DNA of 64,000 nt from Stropharia rugosoannulata (Eukaryota; Basidiomycota; Agaricomycetes; Agaricales; Strophariaceae). The position numbers were made by a program, and so were the translations under genes. Shown here one piece after another: positions 34,709-45,257 of this stretch. The notes below the pieces were generated by a model. It had not been told where the DNA came from. It did no database searches and was given only the letters and a program-made list of their open reading frames with translations. Position 1 is the stretch's first letter, and each line of letters begins with the position of its first letter. The stretch lies in the NCBI GenBank assembly GCA_028532985.1, contig JANCIK010000005.1:1742501-1806500 (forward strand), given 5' to 3'.

Positions 34709-36207
34709 TGAGGTGTGGGCGGGGGGGGCGTTGATTCAGTGCTGTTTTCGCCTGATTCGGGGGAGGGCGAGCGAGTGCTGGCCGCGGTTGTTGCATTCTG
34801 TGCAGTTAGTTCAGGGAAGTCCCCTCCCGTCCAGGTCCAGGGTGCGCTTGTAGGGAAGAATGGCATGGCATTGCTGGGGTTGCGCTGATCGAACTCTTTG
34901 CACTTCTTGACAAAGATTGGGCAGGTTCGGTCCGTTGCTGAGTGGCCTTCTATGCCGCATGGCTTGCAGAATCTGTTGGATTTGTTTGTGCATTCGCTGC
35001 TTCTGTGGTTGTGCGCGCAGTATTTGCAGGTTTCGTGTGTTTGCTTGCATTCCCTGGCAAAGTGGCCGTAGCACTGGCATTTGTGGCATCGGGTGGGCTC
35101 GATTTTGAGTTTCTCTGCTGGTCTCCTCGACGAGTGTATTAGCACGCCTCTCGCCGCGAGGTAGTTGGCCCGTTCTTCGTTGGTGAGTGTGAGCAGTACG
35201 TTAGCAACTCGTTGTGTGTCGTTCCGGCGGCCTATCGCCTTCATCCACTTGATTTCGTGAATCATGTCGTCCGTCAGGTTGTTGTCTTCCATTATCTCCT
35301 CTCGTTCTTTTTCGAGGTTGCAGGTTATAGGTACGAATTTCACGACGATTTGGAATCTCCTCGGCACGTATTTGACCCCCCACCTTTTTGTGATCTCCTC
35401 CGTTCTCGTTTTCTGCCTGAGCCAGTCTGCTCCTTCTTCCGTTGTCATCTCGATTAATACCGATTTGAATTTGACGCTTTTTTCTAGGTGGAATATATTA
35501 AAGTCAGCGTCGGTGAGTTCATTGATAGTCCGTTGAATCACCTGCTTCATTGTTTTGCTGTCCTGTTCCAGTCTGAGTTCCCCTTGATCCCCTTCCAATG
35601 TTATCTTGACTTGACGCGCTGCAATCGCAGCCCTCGCAGCAACCACCGGGTTCGCCTTCGCCATTGCTCCACTCGCTGCGGCTATCTCACTCCATGTTCG
35701 TGGTCCCGTTGGTGTTTCGTGTGGTCGTCGTTTCGCCTGTACTTTGTGCTGTACTGTGGTCCATAATTCTGTGGCATCCTTCAGTTGGGACTTAACTATG
35801 TCTTCTGTTGAAAGTTTTATCGCTGCGAGTTCCGACTGAAGTGATGTAGTGACATCCGCTTTGATTTGCGCGGCCATTGTGGCTATGGAAGTTCTGATGA
35901 TTTCTTCGGTGTTGCCCCGGGCCGTGAGTAGTTCTGTCATTACTAGGGCTATTGCTGAGATGGTACGTTTGTAGTCGTTGTTCGACCTGGCATCTGTTGG
36001 CGTTTCTGACGTCGCATATGTCCTGAGCGCTGTTAGGAATGTTTCCACGTCATGTATGTCGTCGTTGTGTGATAGCACATTGAGTCTCTCGAGTATTTCA
36101 ATCGATTCCTTCGCGTCCTTTGGCAGGTGTAAGTCGCTGCGTGTGTTCGGCCGCGCCACGTTTTGTGACGGCGTCCCATTCTTAGGTGGCATGAAGAGTC
36201 TAATCAA
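34705..36207 (-). CDS. LINE 2 ORF1, zinc-knuckle RNA-binding protein (intact)
   Basis: An intact 500-codon frame. The first ATG gives MIRLFMPPKNGTPSQ; the internal Met at residue 6 (MPPK, as in the other LINE family) is an equally good start. A predicted helical, coiled-coil-like part spans about residues 90-160 (TSIATMAAQIKADVTTSLQSELAAIKLS). A central domain (about 200-350) resembles the RRM-like part of I/Tad ORF1 proteins, which I infer only from position. Three knuckles lie near the C-terminus: CHKCQCYGHFAREC, CKYCAHNHRSSEC and CKPCGIEGHSATDRTC. The product should coat element RNA as part of the retrotransposition RNP. Its stop overlaps ORF2 by four bases. Confidence 0.9.
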   Translation of the reverse strand: MIRLFMPPKNGTPSQNVARPNTRSDLHLPKDAKESIEILERLNVLSHNDDIHDVETFLTALRTYATSETPTDARSNNDYKRTISAIALVMTELLTARGNTEEIIRTSIATMAAQIKADVTTSLQSELAAIKLSTEDIVKSQLKDATELWTTVQHKVQAKRRPHETPTGPRTWSEIAAASGAMAKANPVVAARAAIAARQVKITLEGDQGELRLEQDSKTMKQVIQRTINELTDADFNIFHLEKSVKFKSVLIEMTTEEGADWLRQKTRTEEITKRWGVKYVPRRFQIVVKFVPITCNLEKEREEIMEDNNLTDDMIHEIKWMKAIGRRNDTQRVANVLLTLTNEERANYLAARGVLIHSSRRPAEKLKIEPTRCHKCQCYGHFARECKQTHETCKYCAHNHRSSECTNKSNRFCKPCGIEGHSATDRTCPIFVKKCKEFDQRNPSNAMPFFPTSAPWTWTGGDFPELTAQNATTAASTRSPSPESGENSTESTPPPPTPQ

Positions 36208-36335
36208 GGACTGAATCGTTGCATTGTGTATAGTATGTGTGTAAATTGTATGTTTTATTGCTACTACGATGCTCTACGAGTCACTGAGGGCCTTATGTGG
36301 CTGTGTAACGTCGTGGTAAGAGATCAAGAAGCTCT

Positions 36336-36348
36336 CTGCTGTACCTCT
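36336..36348. repeat. Target-site duplication of LINE 2, right copy
   Basis: Exact 13-bp match to 30237-30249, directly after the LINE 2 5' end. Confidence 0.92.
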
Positions 36349-38023
36349 ACCGCCGTCTACGCCACCTTCTGAGACAGACGACCTAGATAATGACGAACTC
36401 GACAGTTACACTGTTGATGAAGGCTTGGAAGAGGTTCAGTTTGCTGGTGCTGCTACTGTGTCAGATCCCAAGAACTACAAGCAGGCACTCAAGGGCGACG
36501 ATGCAGACAGATGGCGAGATGCAGCAAATGCAGAGTACAACACACTGCTGCAGAACAACACTTGGGAAATCGTCGACTTGCCACCTGGTGCAAAGGCAAT
36601 TGGTTCTGGTTGGGTCTTCAAGGTCAAGCGTCATGCAGATGGCACTGTGGAGCGTTACAAGGCTCGTATCGTCGCAAAGGGCTACAGTCAGCGTCCTGGA
36701 GTCGATTACACTGAAGTCTTTGCTCCCACGTTCCGTCCAGCAACCTTGCACATGATACTGGCTATTGCAGCTGCAGAGGACCTTGAGCTGCGCTCTGTGG
36801 ATATTTCGTCTGCATTCACGAACGGTGACTTGGATGAGGACATCTACATGCTGCAGCCTGAGGGATTTCACGAAGGCACACCAAACAAGGTCTGCAAGCT
36901 GCGCAAATCGCTTTACGGTCTCAAGCAGTCAGCTAGGCAGTGGAACACAAAGTTGCATTCAGTTCTCACTGATATGGGATTCAAGTGTGTGGAAGCAGAC
37001 AGGTCAGTGTACATCTACTCAGATGGCACAGTTCGCATTTTCGTGCCTATCTACATTGACGACATCACGTTTGCATCCAAATCGACTTCATCCATTGACC
37101 GTGCTGTGAAGCAACTCAGTGCACGCTTCAAATGCAGGGATCTCGGTGCAACGGAGTTTCTACTAGGTGTTGGCATTACCAGGGATCGCAGCAAACGCAA
37201 GATTTCGCTTCACCAGCGCCAGTTCATTCTGGACATGCTTGAACGTTACAGTATGCAAGATGCAATTCCTGTCACCACTCCCATGTCAGCTGGCACTGTC
37301 CTCACTCGTGCAATGGCACCTAGCAGTTCTGATGACATCAAGTTCATGCAAAGTGTTCCCTACCTCAGCGTCATCGGTTCTCTCCAGTATCTCGCCACAA
37401 TGACACGTCCTGACATTGCACACACTGTGTCTTACCTCGCACGCTTTAACAGCAACCCTGGACCGCAGCACTGGACAGCAGTCAAGCACTTGTTCAAGTA
37501 TCTGAAAGGAACATTTGAGTACAAGTTGGTTTACTCTGGTTTGCTTGGTACAGATCTGTTCACAACTTACTGTGATGCTGCACATGGCGATTGCAAGGAC
37601 ACTGGACGCTCTACAGGTGGATACGTCGTTCTCATGGCTGGTGGTGCAATTAGCTGGTCTAGCAAATTGCAGAGCATCGTGACGCTCTCTACCACTGAAG
37701 CTGAGTTTGTGGCTGCGGTTGAGGCTGGCAAGGAGATCTCCTGGATGCGCAACATTCTGCGCGAGTTTGGCTACACGATTCCGGTTCCCTCCACACTGCA
37801 CATTGACAACCAGTCTGCTATCAGTGTATCGAAGAACCCAGAGCACCACAGACGCATGAAGCACCTCGACCTTCGTTTCTACTGGTTACGCGACGCTGTA
37901 CAGAACAGAGTCATCACACCCTCGTTTATACCCACAACACAACAGGTGGCTGACATTCTCACCAAACCGCTCTCAGCAGTTAAAGTAGATTACTGTCGCT
38001 CTCACATGGGAGTTCGACCATAG
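36349..38023 (+). pseudogene. Element E Gag-Pol part 2 (RT and RNase H)
   Basis: Continuation of element E after LINE 2: linker (PPSTPPSETDDLD), RT (KNYKQALKGDDADRWRDA ... [24 protein letters not shown] ... YIDDITFAS) and RNase H ([29 protein letters not shown]), ending at TAG 38021-38023. The frame is fully open from 36349. Broken only by the LINE 2 insertion, so RT and RNase H motifs are all present. Confidence 0.9.
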
Positions 38024-38065
38024 TGTATATACTGTAGTATAGAGACTGCCTTGGTCACGGGGGAG

Positions 38066-38269
38066 TGTTAGATTACATAGGATTGGACTGACCATCAGCA
38101 GTAGATTAGATATCGCATACTATATTTAGTACGCTCCATATATAGTTAATCTCGCTTATGGTAGTATATAAGGCATGTACTAGTGTAGATGCCTCTTAAT
38201 CTCTTACCACCATCATCTCTGTGTGAGTTAGGTTCGCTCTCTGCGCCTGTAAGCAGTCTGCTTTCAACA
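38066..38269 (+). repeat. Copia type II LTR, 3' LTR of element E
   Basis: A 204-bp LTR after the polypurine tract cacgggggag, TGTTAG...TTCAACA. It differs from the presumed 5' LTR at 15411 by about four substitutions and one missing T. It abuts the reverse fragment F directly, with no sequence between. Confidence 0.92.
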
Positions 38270-40899
38270 CAACTTGCAGACCTTGTTTGGTGCACCTTCA
38301 TGGAATCCCTCAGGCTGCAGCATGTAGATGTCCTCATCCAAGTCACCATTGGTGAATGCAGACGAAATGTCCACAGAGCGTAGCTCATGCAATAGCCAGT
38401 ATCATGCGCAGGGTTGCTGGACAGAAGGTGGGAGCAAAGACTTCGGTGTAATCGACTCCAGGACGCTGACTGTAGCCCTTTGCGACGATACGAGCCTTGT
38501 AACGCTCCACAGTGCCATCTGCATGACGCTTGACCTTGAAGACCCAACCAGAACCAATAGCCTTTGCACCAGGTGGCAAGTCGACGATTTCCCAAGTGTT
38601 GTTCTGCAGCAGTGTGTTGTACTCTGCATTTGCTGCATCTCGCCATCTGTCTGCATTGTCGCCCTTGAGTGCTTGCTTGTAGTTCTTGGGATCTGACACA
38701 GTAGCAGCACCAGCAAACTGAACCTCTTCCAGACCTTCGTCAACAGTGTAACTGTCAAGTTCGTCGTTATCGAGGTCGTCAGTCTCAGAAAGCGGCGTAG
38801 ACGGCGGGAGGGGCACAGCAGCAGGTTTGACTTTCCACCATTCACCAGGAGGACGAGATTCACGTGTAGTGCGTGTCAGAGGCTCAGCAACAACCTTGGG
38901 TTCCACAGGAATGGTAGGTGCAACACTACGAGGCAGTTTGGGCACGGTTGGAGCAGAGTGCTGATCTTGTTGAGTTGAGCATGTTGGTGTTTTCGACGAT
39001 TGCGGAATGCGATGCGATGACTCCAACTTGACTGTGGTACTGTCAGACTCGTCTTTCCACGCCCTATCCGATGGTACTTGACTCGACTTGCTAGGACCAG
39101 TAGGTCGACCGGAATGCACATGCAATTTCCCAGAATGCGAATTGGGCAGAGTTGAGCACTTTGGTAAACTCGACGATTTCGCACTAGTGGTCGGTTTCTG
39201 CGAGTTTGGAGTAGGTGCATCGTGTTCGTCGTCAGACGACGAGTCAGATGGTGCTGGTCCCGCGAAGCAGGTGCAGTTGGTGCGTCCGAGTCATCAGTAT
39301 CCAAGTCAGGCAAATAGGCAGCAGTTGAATCCCCCCCAGAATCTGGCACATCTGAGAAGTGTGAAGGCATGCCCTTTGGAAACAGGTTGATTGGTGAAGT
39401 GACCTTCAAACCAGGAAAACTGCGTTCGTCAAAGATAGCACGTTCCGAGATCACATACTTCTTAGTGGACGGATTGTAGAACTGCCAGCCTTTGTAGCCT
39501 GTAGGATAACCGACGAAGATGCACTTCTCAACGTGTGGTTGCAGTGACTTGTGTTTGTCTCTCTGCACAAAGACATACGCAGCACAACCAAAAACACGGA
39601 GATGGCTCATATCGGGTTTCTTGCCATGCCATGCAGTGTAGGGCACAGAGTCAGTCAGAGACAACATAGGTAGCCTGTTCCACACGTGAATGTAAGCAAA
39701 CACTGCAAGTCGCCAAAACGAGAGTGGGAGCTTTGCCTCTACAAGCATTGCAGTGACGTGCTCAGCAATAGTGCGGTTGGTGCATTCAGCAACACCATTC
39801 TGCTGAGGCTGATTGCATGTGCTGTGGCGCCTGTGAATGCCACATTGCTTCATAAACCGTATGAACTCGTTTGACATGTATTCACCAGCCTTGTCATCCT
39901 GCATTGCCTTGATTTTCGCATTCAGCTGATTCTTTGCATATGCCTTGTACACCTTGAATGCATTAAATGCATCCGACTTGCGCTTCAGGAACATGACAGC
40001 ATGCAGGTGAGTGCAGTCGTCAATGAATGTGATCCAGTAGCAATGTCCCTCAGGTGTAGGCACTGAGAGCGGACCGTGCAAGTCAGAATGCACCAATTCA
40101 AGTGGTTTGGTCAATTTGCGAGTTGAGCTCGGAAATGTGCCAGACATCATCTTGCCAGCTAAGCATGGTTCGCAAATCGGATCTGGCTGCTCTTTCGACG
40201 TTACGAGCATGCCAGTGACCAGATCCTTCGAAAGCAGCTTGTTGATGTGTGCATGGCTGTGATGTCCGCAACGACGATGCCAGAGCTCTGCATTGAGGGG
40301 TAGAGTTGACGACGAAGCAGAGCGTGCAGATTCGCAAATGGGACGAGTGAGGCCATCCAGAATGGCAGAGTGCGATGCATTGATAGTTGCAGTGAAGATG
40401 GTCTTGCCAGAGCGGTTGAAGTACATCTTCTTTGCATCGATCTCAATCAGGATGCCAGAGCGCTTGGTGGGGTACAGACATGCAAGCAGGTTGTTGCGCA
40501 ACTTAGGGACATGCAGAACGCGTTTGATGACTACTGCGTCCGCTTTCTTGCCATTGATGACTGGGTGGAACACCACATTGCCAACACCCTCAGAGTAGAC
40601 GATTGAATCATCTGCGAGACGAATTGGGACACAGTGAGGTTTGTACTCCACAATCCAGTCTCGGTGAGGCGTCATATGGCTAGTTCCACCTGTATCTGCA
40701 AGCCAGTTGAAATTGTTGCCTTGTGCGTCACCCGTAGCAAGTGCAGACGCAAAACCTGCATACTCCACGATTTGCGATGTCTCCTCTGCTGGGGGCGAAG
40801 CAGAGTGTGCCATTTGACCAATAGCTGCCAGAGTCGACCACATGCTAACTGGGTCATGCAGAATGTGAGCCAAGTGTGATTTCAGCTCGTTCTGAACAT
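38270..40899 (-). pseudogene. Element F Gag-Pol (Gag middle to mid-RT), frameshifted
   Basis: On the reverse strand from NVQNELKSHLAHILHDP: protease NWLADTGGTSHMTPH (Asp-Thr-Gly kept), HHCC region with CEPCLAGK, integrase core with the D-D-35-E residues (third acid in VAECTNRT), linker and the first half of RT. A missing C near 39265 shifts the frame in the linker. A 14-nt deletion near 38385 (agctca joined to tgcaata) breaks RT. The fragment is cut at NKVCKL at 38270. It lacks the CCHC knuckle, as other type II copies do. Confidence 0.88.
40885..40899. repeat. Target-site duplication of LINE 3, left copy
   Basis: gctcgttctgaacat occurs at 40885-40899 and 47252-47266. Removing LINE 3 and one copy restores the Gag frame of element F (IHSHVQNELKSHLAH). 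Confidence 0.93.
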
Positions 40900-41345
40900 T
40901 TTTTTTTTTTTTTTTTTTTGTAATCATGGCTTACGCCAATTTATTACGCGGTGTCTGAACACAGTCTGCGCTGCGAAATACATCACAGAATACTACCTAC
41001 AGTAGAGGGGAAACATACACCCCGAATGAGACGCAACGCGTGGAACAAGCCTAAGCGAGTAACACGTCAGACAAGGACTAGACACGCACGGTAGCGTGTC
41101 ATGTCAGAAAAGCTAGAGGAGGCTCCTTACTCTGTGATGGCCGAAGCGCCCAGTCATAGCTCACCATGCACCGCACCTAAAGGCTTTGTCCGAAACCCTT
41201 CTGGTGATGAGACCTGGAAAGCCCCAACAGTCACTCATCATGCACCATTTAAGGACGGGGATCAGGCTGGTGGGGTGCACGCCATTAACGCCGAAGCTGG
41301 CTATGGCTGGCGATCATCACAATCACTGCAAGGCCTCCAAAGCTG

Positions 41346-44300
41346 TTATCCAACCCCTGCGGGGGGAGAGTTAGCAAAGACAGAAGGGTTGTCTTGCAAG
41401 AATTTGAGAAGCATAGGGAGGTAAGTCGGAACGCCATCGTAGGAGTGCTTGAGTAGAGGACACTCAAACAGGTGTTGCCTGGTCTGGAGGAGAACCCTAC
41501 AGTCGCAGGAGAACTTTTCGTAAATATTGAAGCGCTTAAAGTAAGCGCCGATGGGCGCATGCCCTAGTAGGCACCGGGTCATGCACAATGTGAGGGAAAT
41601 AGAATCCCCACAAGATGAAAGCCATGATCCGCCCTTGGCGTATGATGGCTTGATGCAATGTTCTCCATCGATAGAATCGAGCTGGAGGAAGTTATGTCCT
41701 GCGTGATCTGTATCTCGAAAGAACAGCTGATGCCAGGCCCGTAATTGTTGGTCAGCGACCGCTTTGCGGCAGCTGTCCAAAGAAGAATCCTGGTACCTGC
41801 CGAGTACCCTGGGTTGGGCCTTTAATAAAAGGTGAGCTTCATGATGAATGCCCCATTTGGATTTGGATGGGACATCGACGAACGTAATAGAGTGCGAGGG
41901 GTCCTTGGAGAACCATTCGCCTAGGACGCGACAGACAGCTAAGGAGTGACCTTGGCCGGAGTGGATAGATGGGTCCAGGGCTCTCCTAGCAGAAGGGAGA
42001 GAGTCCGTGAACAAATGAATGTTAGTGCAAGTGTCTCGTTGAAGTGCCCGGACAATAGCATAACGAATGGCCGCAAGCTCCGCATCAGGAGCAAGGACCT
42101 TACCGGCAACGTACTTGACATCGTCAATACGTACACCATTTTGATATAGCACCGCACCCGCAAGGGCTTGGTGCAGCTTGCTGGCAGGAACCGAGGCATC
42201 CATGCCAATCAAGATTGCGTCATGTATCTCCTCTGCTTTCTTGCGGATGGAGTCATAATGTTTGTGACGCGCATTTTCGATGTGGAGACAGATCCACTCG
42301 TGGTACGCAACAAGGTCACCGTCGAAATCGGATACGTCCTTGTGTTCAACAGGGACATACTCAGATCTTTGACGGAAATGTATGCGGTTAGGAAATAAAT
42401 CCAAGAGCCGCTTTCCAGGCTGAGCCTCATCCGCGCACGGAGAGAAAGTCTCAGTCATGAAAGGAAGGTCGATTTGAATATCGGGGATACTGCCCCTGAG
42501 CTTCTCGCGAACGCGCTCAGGGATACGAAATAAAGCATGGTAGTGGGGGTCACTACTCTTGGCATATGGATCCGATAACAAGGATCTTGTAGGATGAGTG
42601 TCCGACAATGTTGCCACGCGGTAAACAGACCGGAGTCTCAGTTTACGGAGGTGGAGGTGGATTGGCATGAGGCCAGCGATGGCCTGAACGCCGCCAGTAG
42701 GCGAGGTGCGAAAGGCACCTGTGATCCATACAGCCGCTCTCCGCTGCATGCTAGTGAGGTTTTTCAAGATGCCCTCCATGGGGGCAGACTTGTAATACCA
42801 AAGTTTGTAGCCGTATGTAGCAATAGGTAGGACGCACGACCGGTAGAGGAGGCGTCTCTGTTTGGGAGACAAGCCTCTGGCAGAGTTGCCAAGCATGCCC
42901 ATGGCTTTCACCGTGGTCAATGCCTTGGTGGCATAAAAGCGGACATGTTCGTGAAATCTAAGCTCACGATCGAAGAAAAATCCCAGATAGCGCCAGATGG
43001 GCTTAGGGGTGAGTGGGGTATTTCCGGTGAACGGGGCGAACCCAGTGTCCAGAGGAGGATTGAAGCCGTCTCTCGAGCGAGAGAAGTGAAAAAGCTCGGA
43101 CTTGTTGTGTTCCATACGAAGTCCAGCAGCAGTGAATAAGTCGACAAGGTAGGCGTAGCCAGCCTTGAGAATAACATTGTTGGTGCCCAGATTACCCGAT
43201 TGAGTAACTAGGGTACCATCATCAACGAAGGACAGGAGCGTCGTGTCAACGTTCACAGCTCGTAAGTCATATATCTTCATAATAGGAGATATATAAATGG
43301 AGGATAAAACGGGGGAGAGGGCGGAGCCTTGGCCACACCCAACGTCCGCCTGTTTAGGACCAGAAGAGTAATTGTTCCAGAGGTACGATGTAACTCTGTC
43401 AACAAGGTAAGAGGCGAAGAATTTCGTCACAATGTGAGGAAATCCGAGCCTAGCAAGCATCGCCAACAAGAAGTCATGGTTGAGCGATGGAAAGAACTGC
43501 GCAATGTCAAAGGCCACCACACTAGTTTTGAGCCCCCTGGCCCATCCCGCGCGAACGAGGTGGGTGAGGTAGACTCCTGCGTCTTCGGTAGACCGTTGGC
43601 GGATGCCGCCAAACTGGTTCGGATGGACAAGGTCGAGTTTGATCATATCAAACTGGAAGCGATTGGCCAGGAGCTTTTCAAGTAGTTTACCAAGGGTGTT
43701 CAGGAGCACGATAGGCCTGAAGTCCTTTGGTGTAGTGTAGGACAGTTTGTTTGGCTTAGGGATGACCACAGAAACCGATTCCTTAAAGTGTTTAGGCCAG
43801 TGGGAAGCACGGATGCACCCATTAGCTAAGGCTAGGATCACGCAGCGACAGGAGTCATTGCGAACAATCCTTTTCAAGTGCCGCCACGTAACATGGTCAG
43901 GCCCAGGGGATGAGTTGTTAGAACAGGACGCAAGTGCGTCAGTAAGTTCTAACTGAGAGAAGTTGATCCATTCCCTAACAGGGACCTGGTCCATTTCTTC
44001 AAGAATAGAAACATCACAGACACGGTCAGAGGCCGCATTGTATGTGTTGTGAAGTGCATCCCAGAGATCTGGGAGCTCGTGACATGGAGAGCCATTATAG
44101 AGAATAGACTCACAGGGGGGATTTTTACGCTGTTGGATCCAATTCATGAGATCCCACGGATGTTTCTTAGATTCAGAGATTTCCTTGATGCGGTTATCAA
44201 AGAAAACACGTTTAGCGCGCCTGGTGTTAGCACGGAACTTTTTCCAATTTGTAGCAGAGTGTTCAGCTTTGTACAAATCGAGGGCGTCTTGGCAACCCCA

Positions 44301-45257
44301 ATCCCACCAGGGTTTGGAGTGAGGTACAATACGGGCCTCGACAGCATGCTTAGTCCATGCTGTGGAGAAGGCATCCGCAATAGCCGAAGCGCATGCGTCC
44401 ACCTGAGCCGGAGTATCAATAGTGCAGCTGAGTGCGCTTATTGATTCCATAATATCTGTGAGGAAGGCCTCTTCGGCCTCCGACCCAGGTTTGAGAGACT
44501 TTCTGAGGGGGTCAGAAATAGTGAGAGAGAGGGGCAATGACACCGCTAAAGGGCAGTGATCAGAGCCCAGTTTGAGGTCTTCGGCTCGCTCCACAAGGCA
44601 TGTGAGTGAGTCAGAAGTGGGGATGAACATCAGGTCGATGACTGATGGGGTAAGCCTCGCGTTGCACGAAACAAAAGTAGGTCCTGGGTTGCGAAAGCGA
44701 CCCAGGCTGAGTGTAAAGGTGGCTGCCATGTCGAGCAGCCTGTCAGCAGCACTTCTGTGATGGGTTACATTAGGGTCCCATTCACGAGAGTGACAGTTGA
44801 AGTCCCCGCCCATGTAACACAGGTCGATGGGGAGATTAAGGTCGTCTAGAAGGCGAACCGCAGAATGATGCTCATTATTGTAAACGTTGAGCAAATTAAA
44901 GGAAGCTCCCTGGTGGAAGAGGGAAACAAGGAGTAAGTCACGATGATTGATCAAGTCAGATCTCATCGTGGGACGCAGTGTGGACAATCGGCTAGCGATG
45001 TAGGCCATGACCCGAGGCGGGCCTTCACTGTCAGGGGGGCGAACCATAGGCACCCAGTTAGGGTTGCGCGGTGCGCCAGTAACATCATCGCCGTCTGGGT
45101 TAGACGTTGATGGAGCGGATCTCACAGTCTGCCAGGCAGGTTCTTGTATAAATATTAAATCATACTTGTTATGGCATAGATTTAGAAGTACATCAATAAG
45201 CAAATAATTCTTCGCTACATTGAAAGATAAAACCCTAAGACTCTCCGGCCCTCTCAT
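41346..45257 (-). CDS. LINE 3 ORF2, endonuclease-RT-RNase H (intact, 1303 aa)
   Basis: This multifunctional protein nicks target DNA, reverse-transcribes element RNA at the nick and degrades the RNA of the hybrid. Endonuclease: LSFNVAK (residue 10), FIQEPAW (36), GGDFNCHSREWD (150), GSDHCPLA (231). RT: PKPNKLSYTTPKDFRPIVLLN (500-520), QFGGIRQRSTEDA (548), AFDIAQFFPSL with first catalytic Asp 584, GCGQGSALSPV (640), SFVDDGT with Asp 679-680. RNase H after about residue 1010: ILIGMDAS, DAELAAIRYAIVRAL, HLFTDSLPSARRAL. A terminal Cys/His cluster, CDCRVLLQTRQHLFEC, follows. The ATG at 45257 overlaps the ORF1 TGA. No stop or frameshift is seen, and all catalytic residues I can identify are present. 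Confidence 0.93.
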   Translation of the reverse strand: MRGPESLRVLSFNVAKNYLLIDVLLNLCHNKYDLIFIQEPAWQTVRSAPSTSNPDGDDVTGAPRNPNWVPMVRPPDSEGPPRVMAYIASRLSTLRPTMRSDLINHRDLLLVSLFHQGASFNLLNVYNNEHHSAVRLLDDLNLPIDLCYMGGDFNCHSREWDPNVTHHRSAADRLLDMAATFTLSLGRFRNPGPTFVSCNARLTPSVIDLMFIPTSDSLTCLVERAEDLKLGSDHCPLAVSLPLSLTISDPLRKSLKPGSEAEEAFLTDIMESISALSCTIDTPAQVDACASAIADAFSTAWTKHAVEARIVPHSKPWWDWGCQDALDLYKAEHSATNWKKFRANTRRAKRVFFDNRIKEISESKKHPWDLMNWIQQRKNPPCESILYNGSPCHELPDLWDALHNTYNAASDRVCDVSILEEMDQVPVREWINFSQLELTDALASCSNNSSPGPDHVTWRHLKRIVRNDSCRCVILALANGCIRASHWPKHFKESVSVVIPKPNKLSYTTPKDFRPIVLLNTLGKLLEKLLANRFQFDMIKLDLVHPNQFGGIRQRSTEDAGVYLTHLVRAGWARGLKTSVVAFDIAQFFPSLNHDFLLAMLARLGFPHIVTKFFASYLVDRVTSYLWNNYSSGPKQADVGCGQGSALSPVLSSIYISPIMKIYDLRAVNVDTTLLSFVDDGTLVTQSGNLGTNNVILKAGYAYLVDLFTAAGLRMEHNKSELFHFSRSRDGFNPPLDTGFAPFTGNTPLTPKPIWRYLGFFFDRELRFHEHVRFYATKALTTVKAMGMLGNSARGLSPKQRRLLYRSCVLPIATYGYKLWYYKSAPMEGILKNLTSMQRRAAVWITGAFRTSPTGGVQAIAGLMPIHLHLRKLRLRSVYRVATLSDTHPTRSLLSDPYAKSSDPHYHALFRIPERVREKLRGSIPDIQIDLPFMTETFSPCADEAQPGKRLLDLFPNRIHFRQRSEYVPVEHKDVSDFDGDLVAYHEWICLHIENARHKHYDSIRKKAEEIHDAILIGMDASVPASKLHQALAGAVLYQNGVRIDDVKYVAGKVLAPDAELAAIRYAIVRALQRDTCTNIHLFTDSLPSARRALDPSIHSGQGHSLAVCRVLGEWFSKDPSHSITFVDVPSKSKWGIHHEAHLLLKAQPRVLGRYQDSSLDSCRKAVADQQLRAWHQLFFRDTDHAGHNFLQLDSIDGEHCIKPSYAKGGSWLSSCGDSISLTLCMTRCLLGHAPIGAYFKRFNIYEKFSCDCRVLLQTRQHLFECPLLKHSYDGVPTYLPMLLKFLQDNPSVFANSPPAGVG

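Larger units (their letters stand above)
30250..36335 (-). mobile_element. LINE 2, second non-LTR family, full-length, in element E
   Basis: A reverse non-LTR element of about 6.1 kb. The poly(A) appears as a T run (30249-30269), followed by 3' UTR (about 30270-30691), ORF2, ORF1 and a 5' UTR of about 130 nt (36208-36335). It is flanked by the 13-bp duplication ctgctgtacctct (30237-30249 and 36336-36348). ORF1 and ORF2 are of the same layout as LINE 1 but clearly different in sequence, with a canonical RNase H (AHSNVAGNERAD). There is no sign of 5' truncation. Confidence 0.92.
15411..38269 (+). mobile_element. Copia type II element E, host of nested insertions
   Basis: I infer one forward element with 5' LTR 15411-15615, PBS and the first 86 nt of leader (15616-15701), the rest of the leader from 27539, Gag-Pol part 1 (27932-30249), Gag-Pol part 2 (36349-38023) and 3' LTR 38066-38269. 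The leader is interrupted by reverse element D and the pol gene by LINE 2. About 240 nt of leader are missing at the D/E joint by comparison with element H. The two LTRs differ by about four substitutions and one indel. The flanks (cttac left, caact right) do not match as a target-site duplication, so one end has been rearranged. Confidence 0.78.

Noticed and set aside
34705..34853. Forward frames antisense to LINE 2 ORF1 and ORF2 (several of 60-90 codons)
   Set aside because: All are antisense shadows of the reverse-strand ORFs, with no family resemblance.
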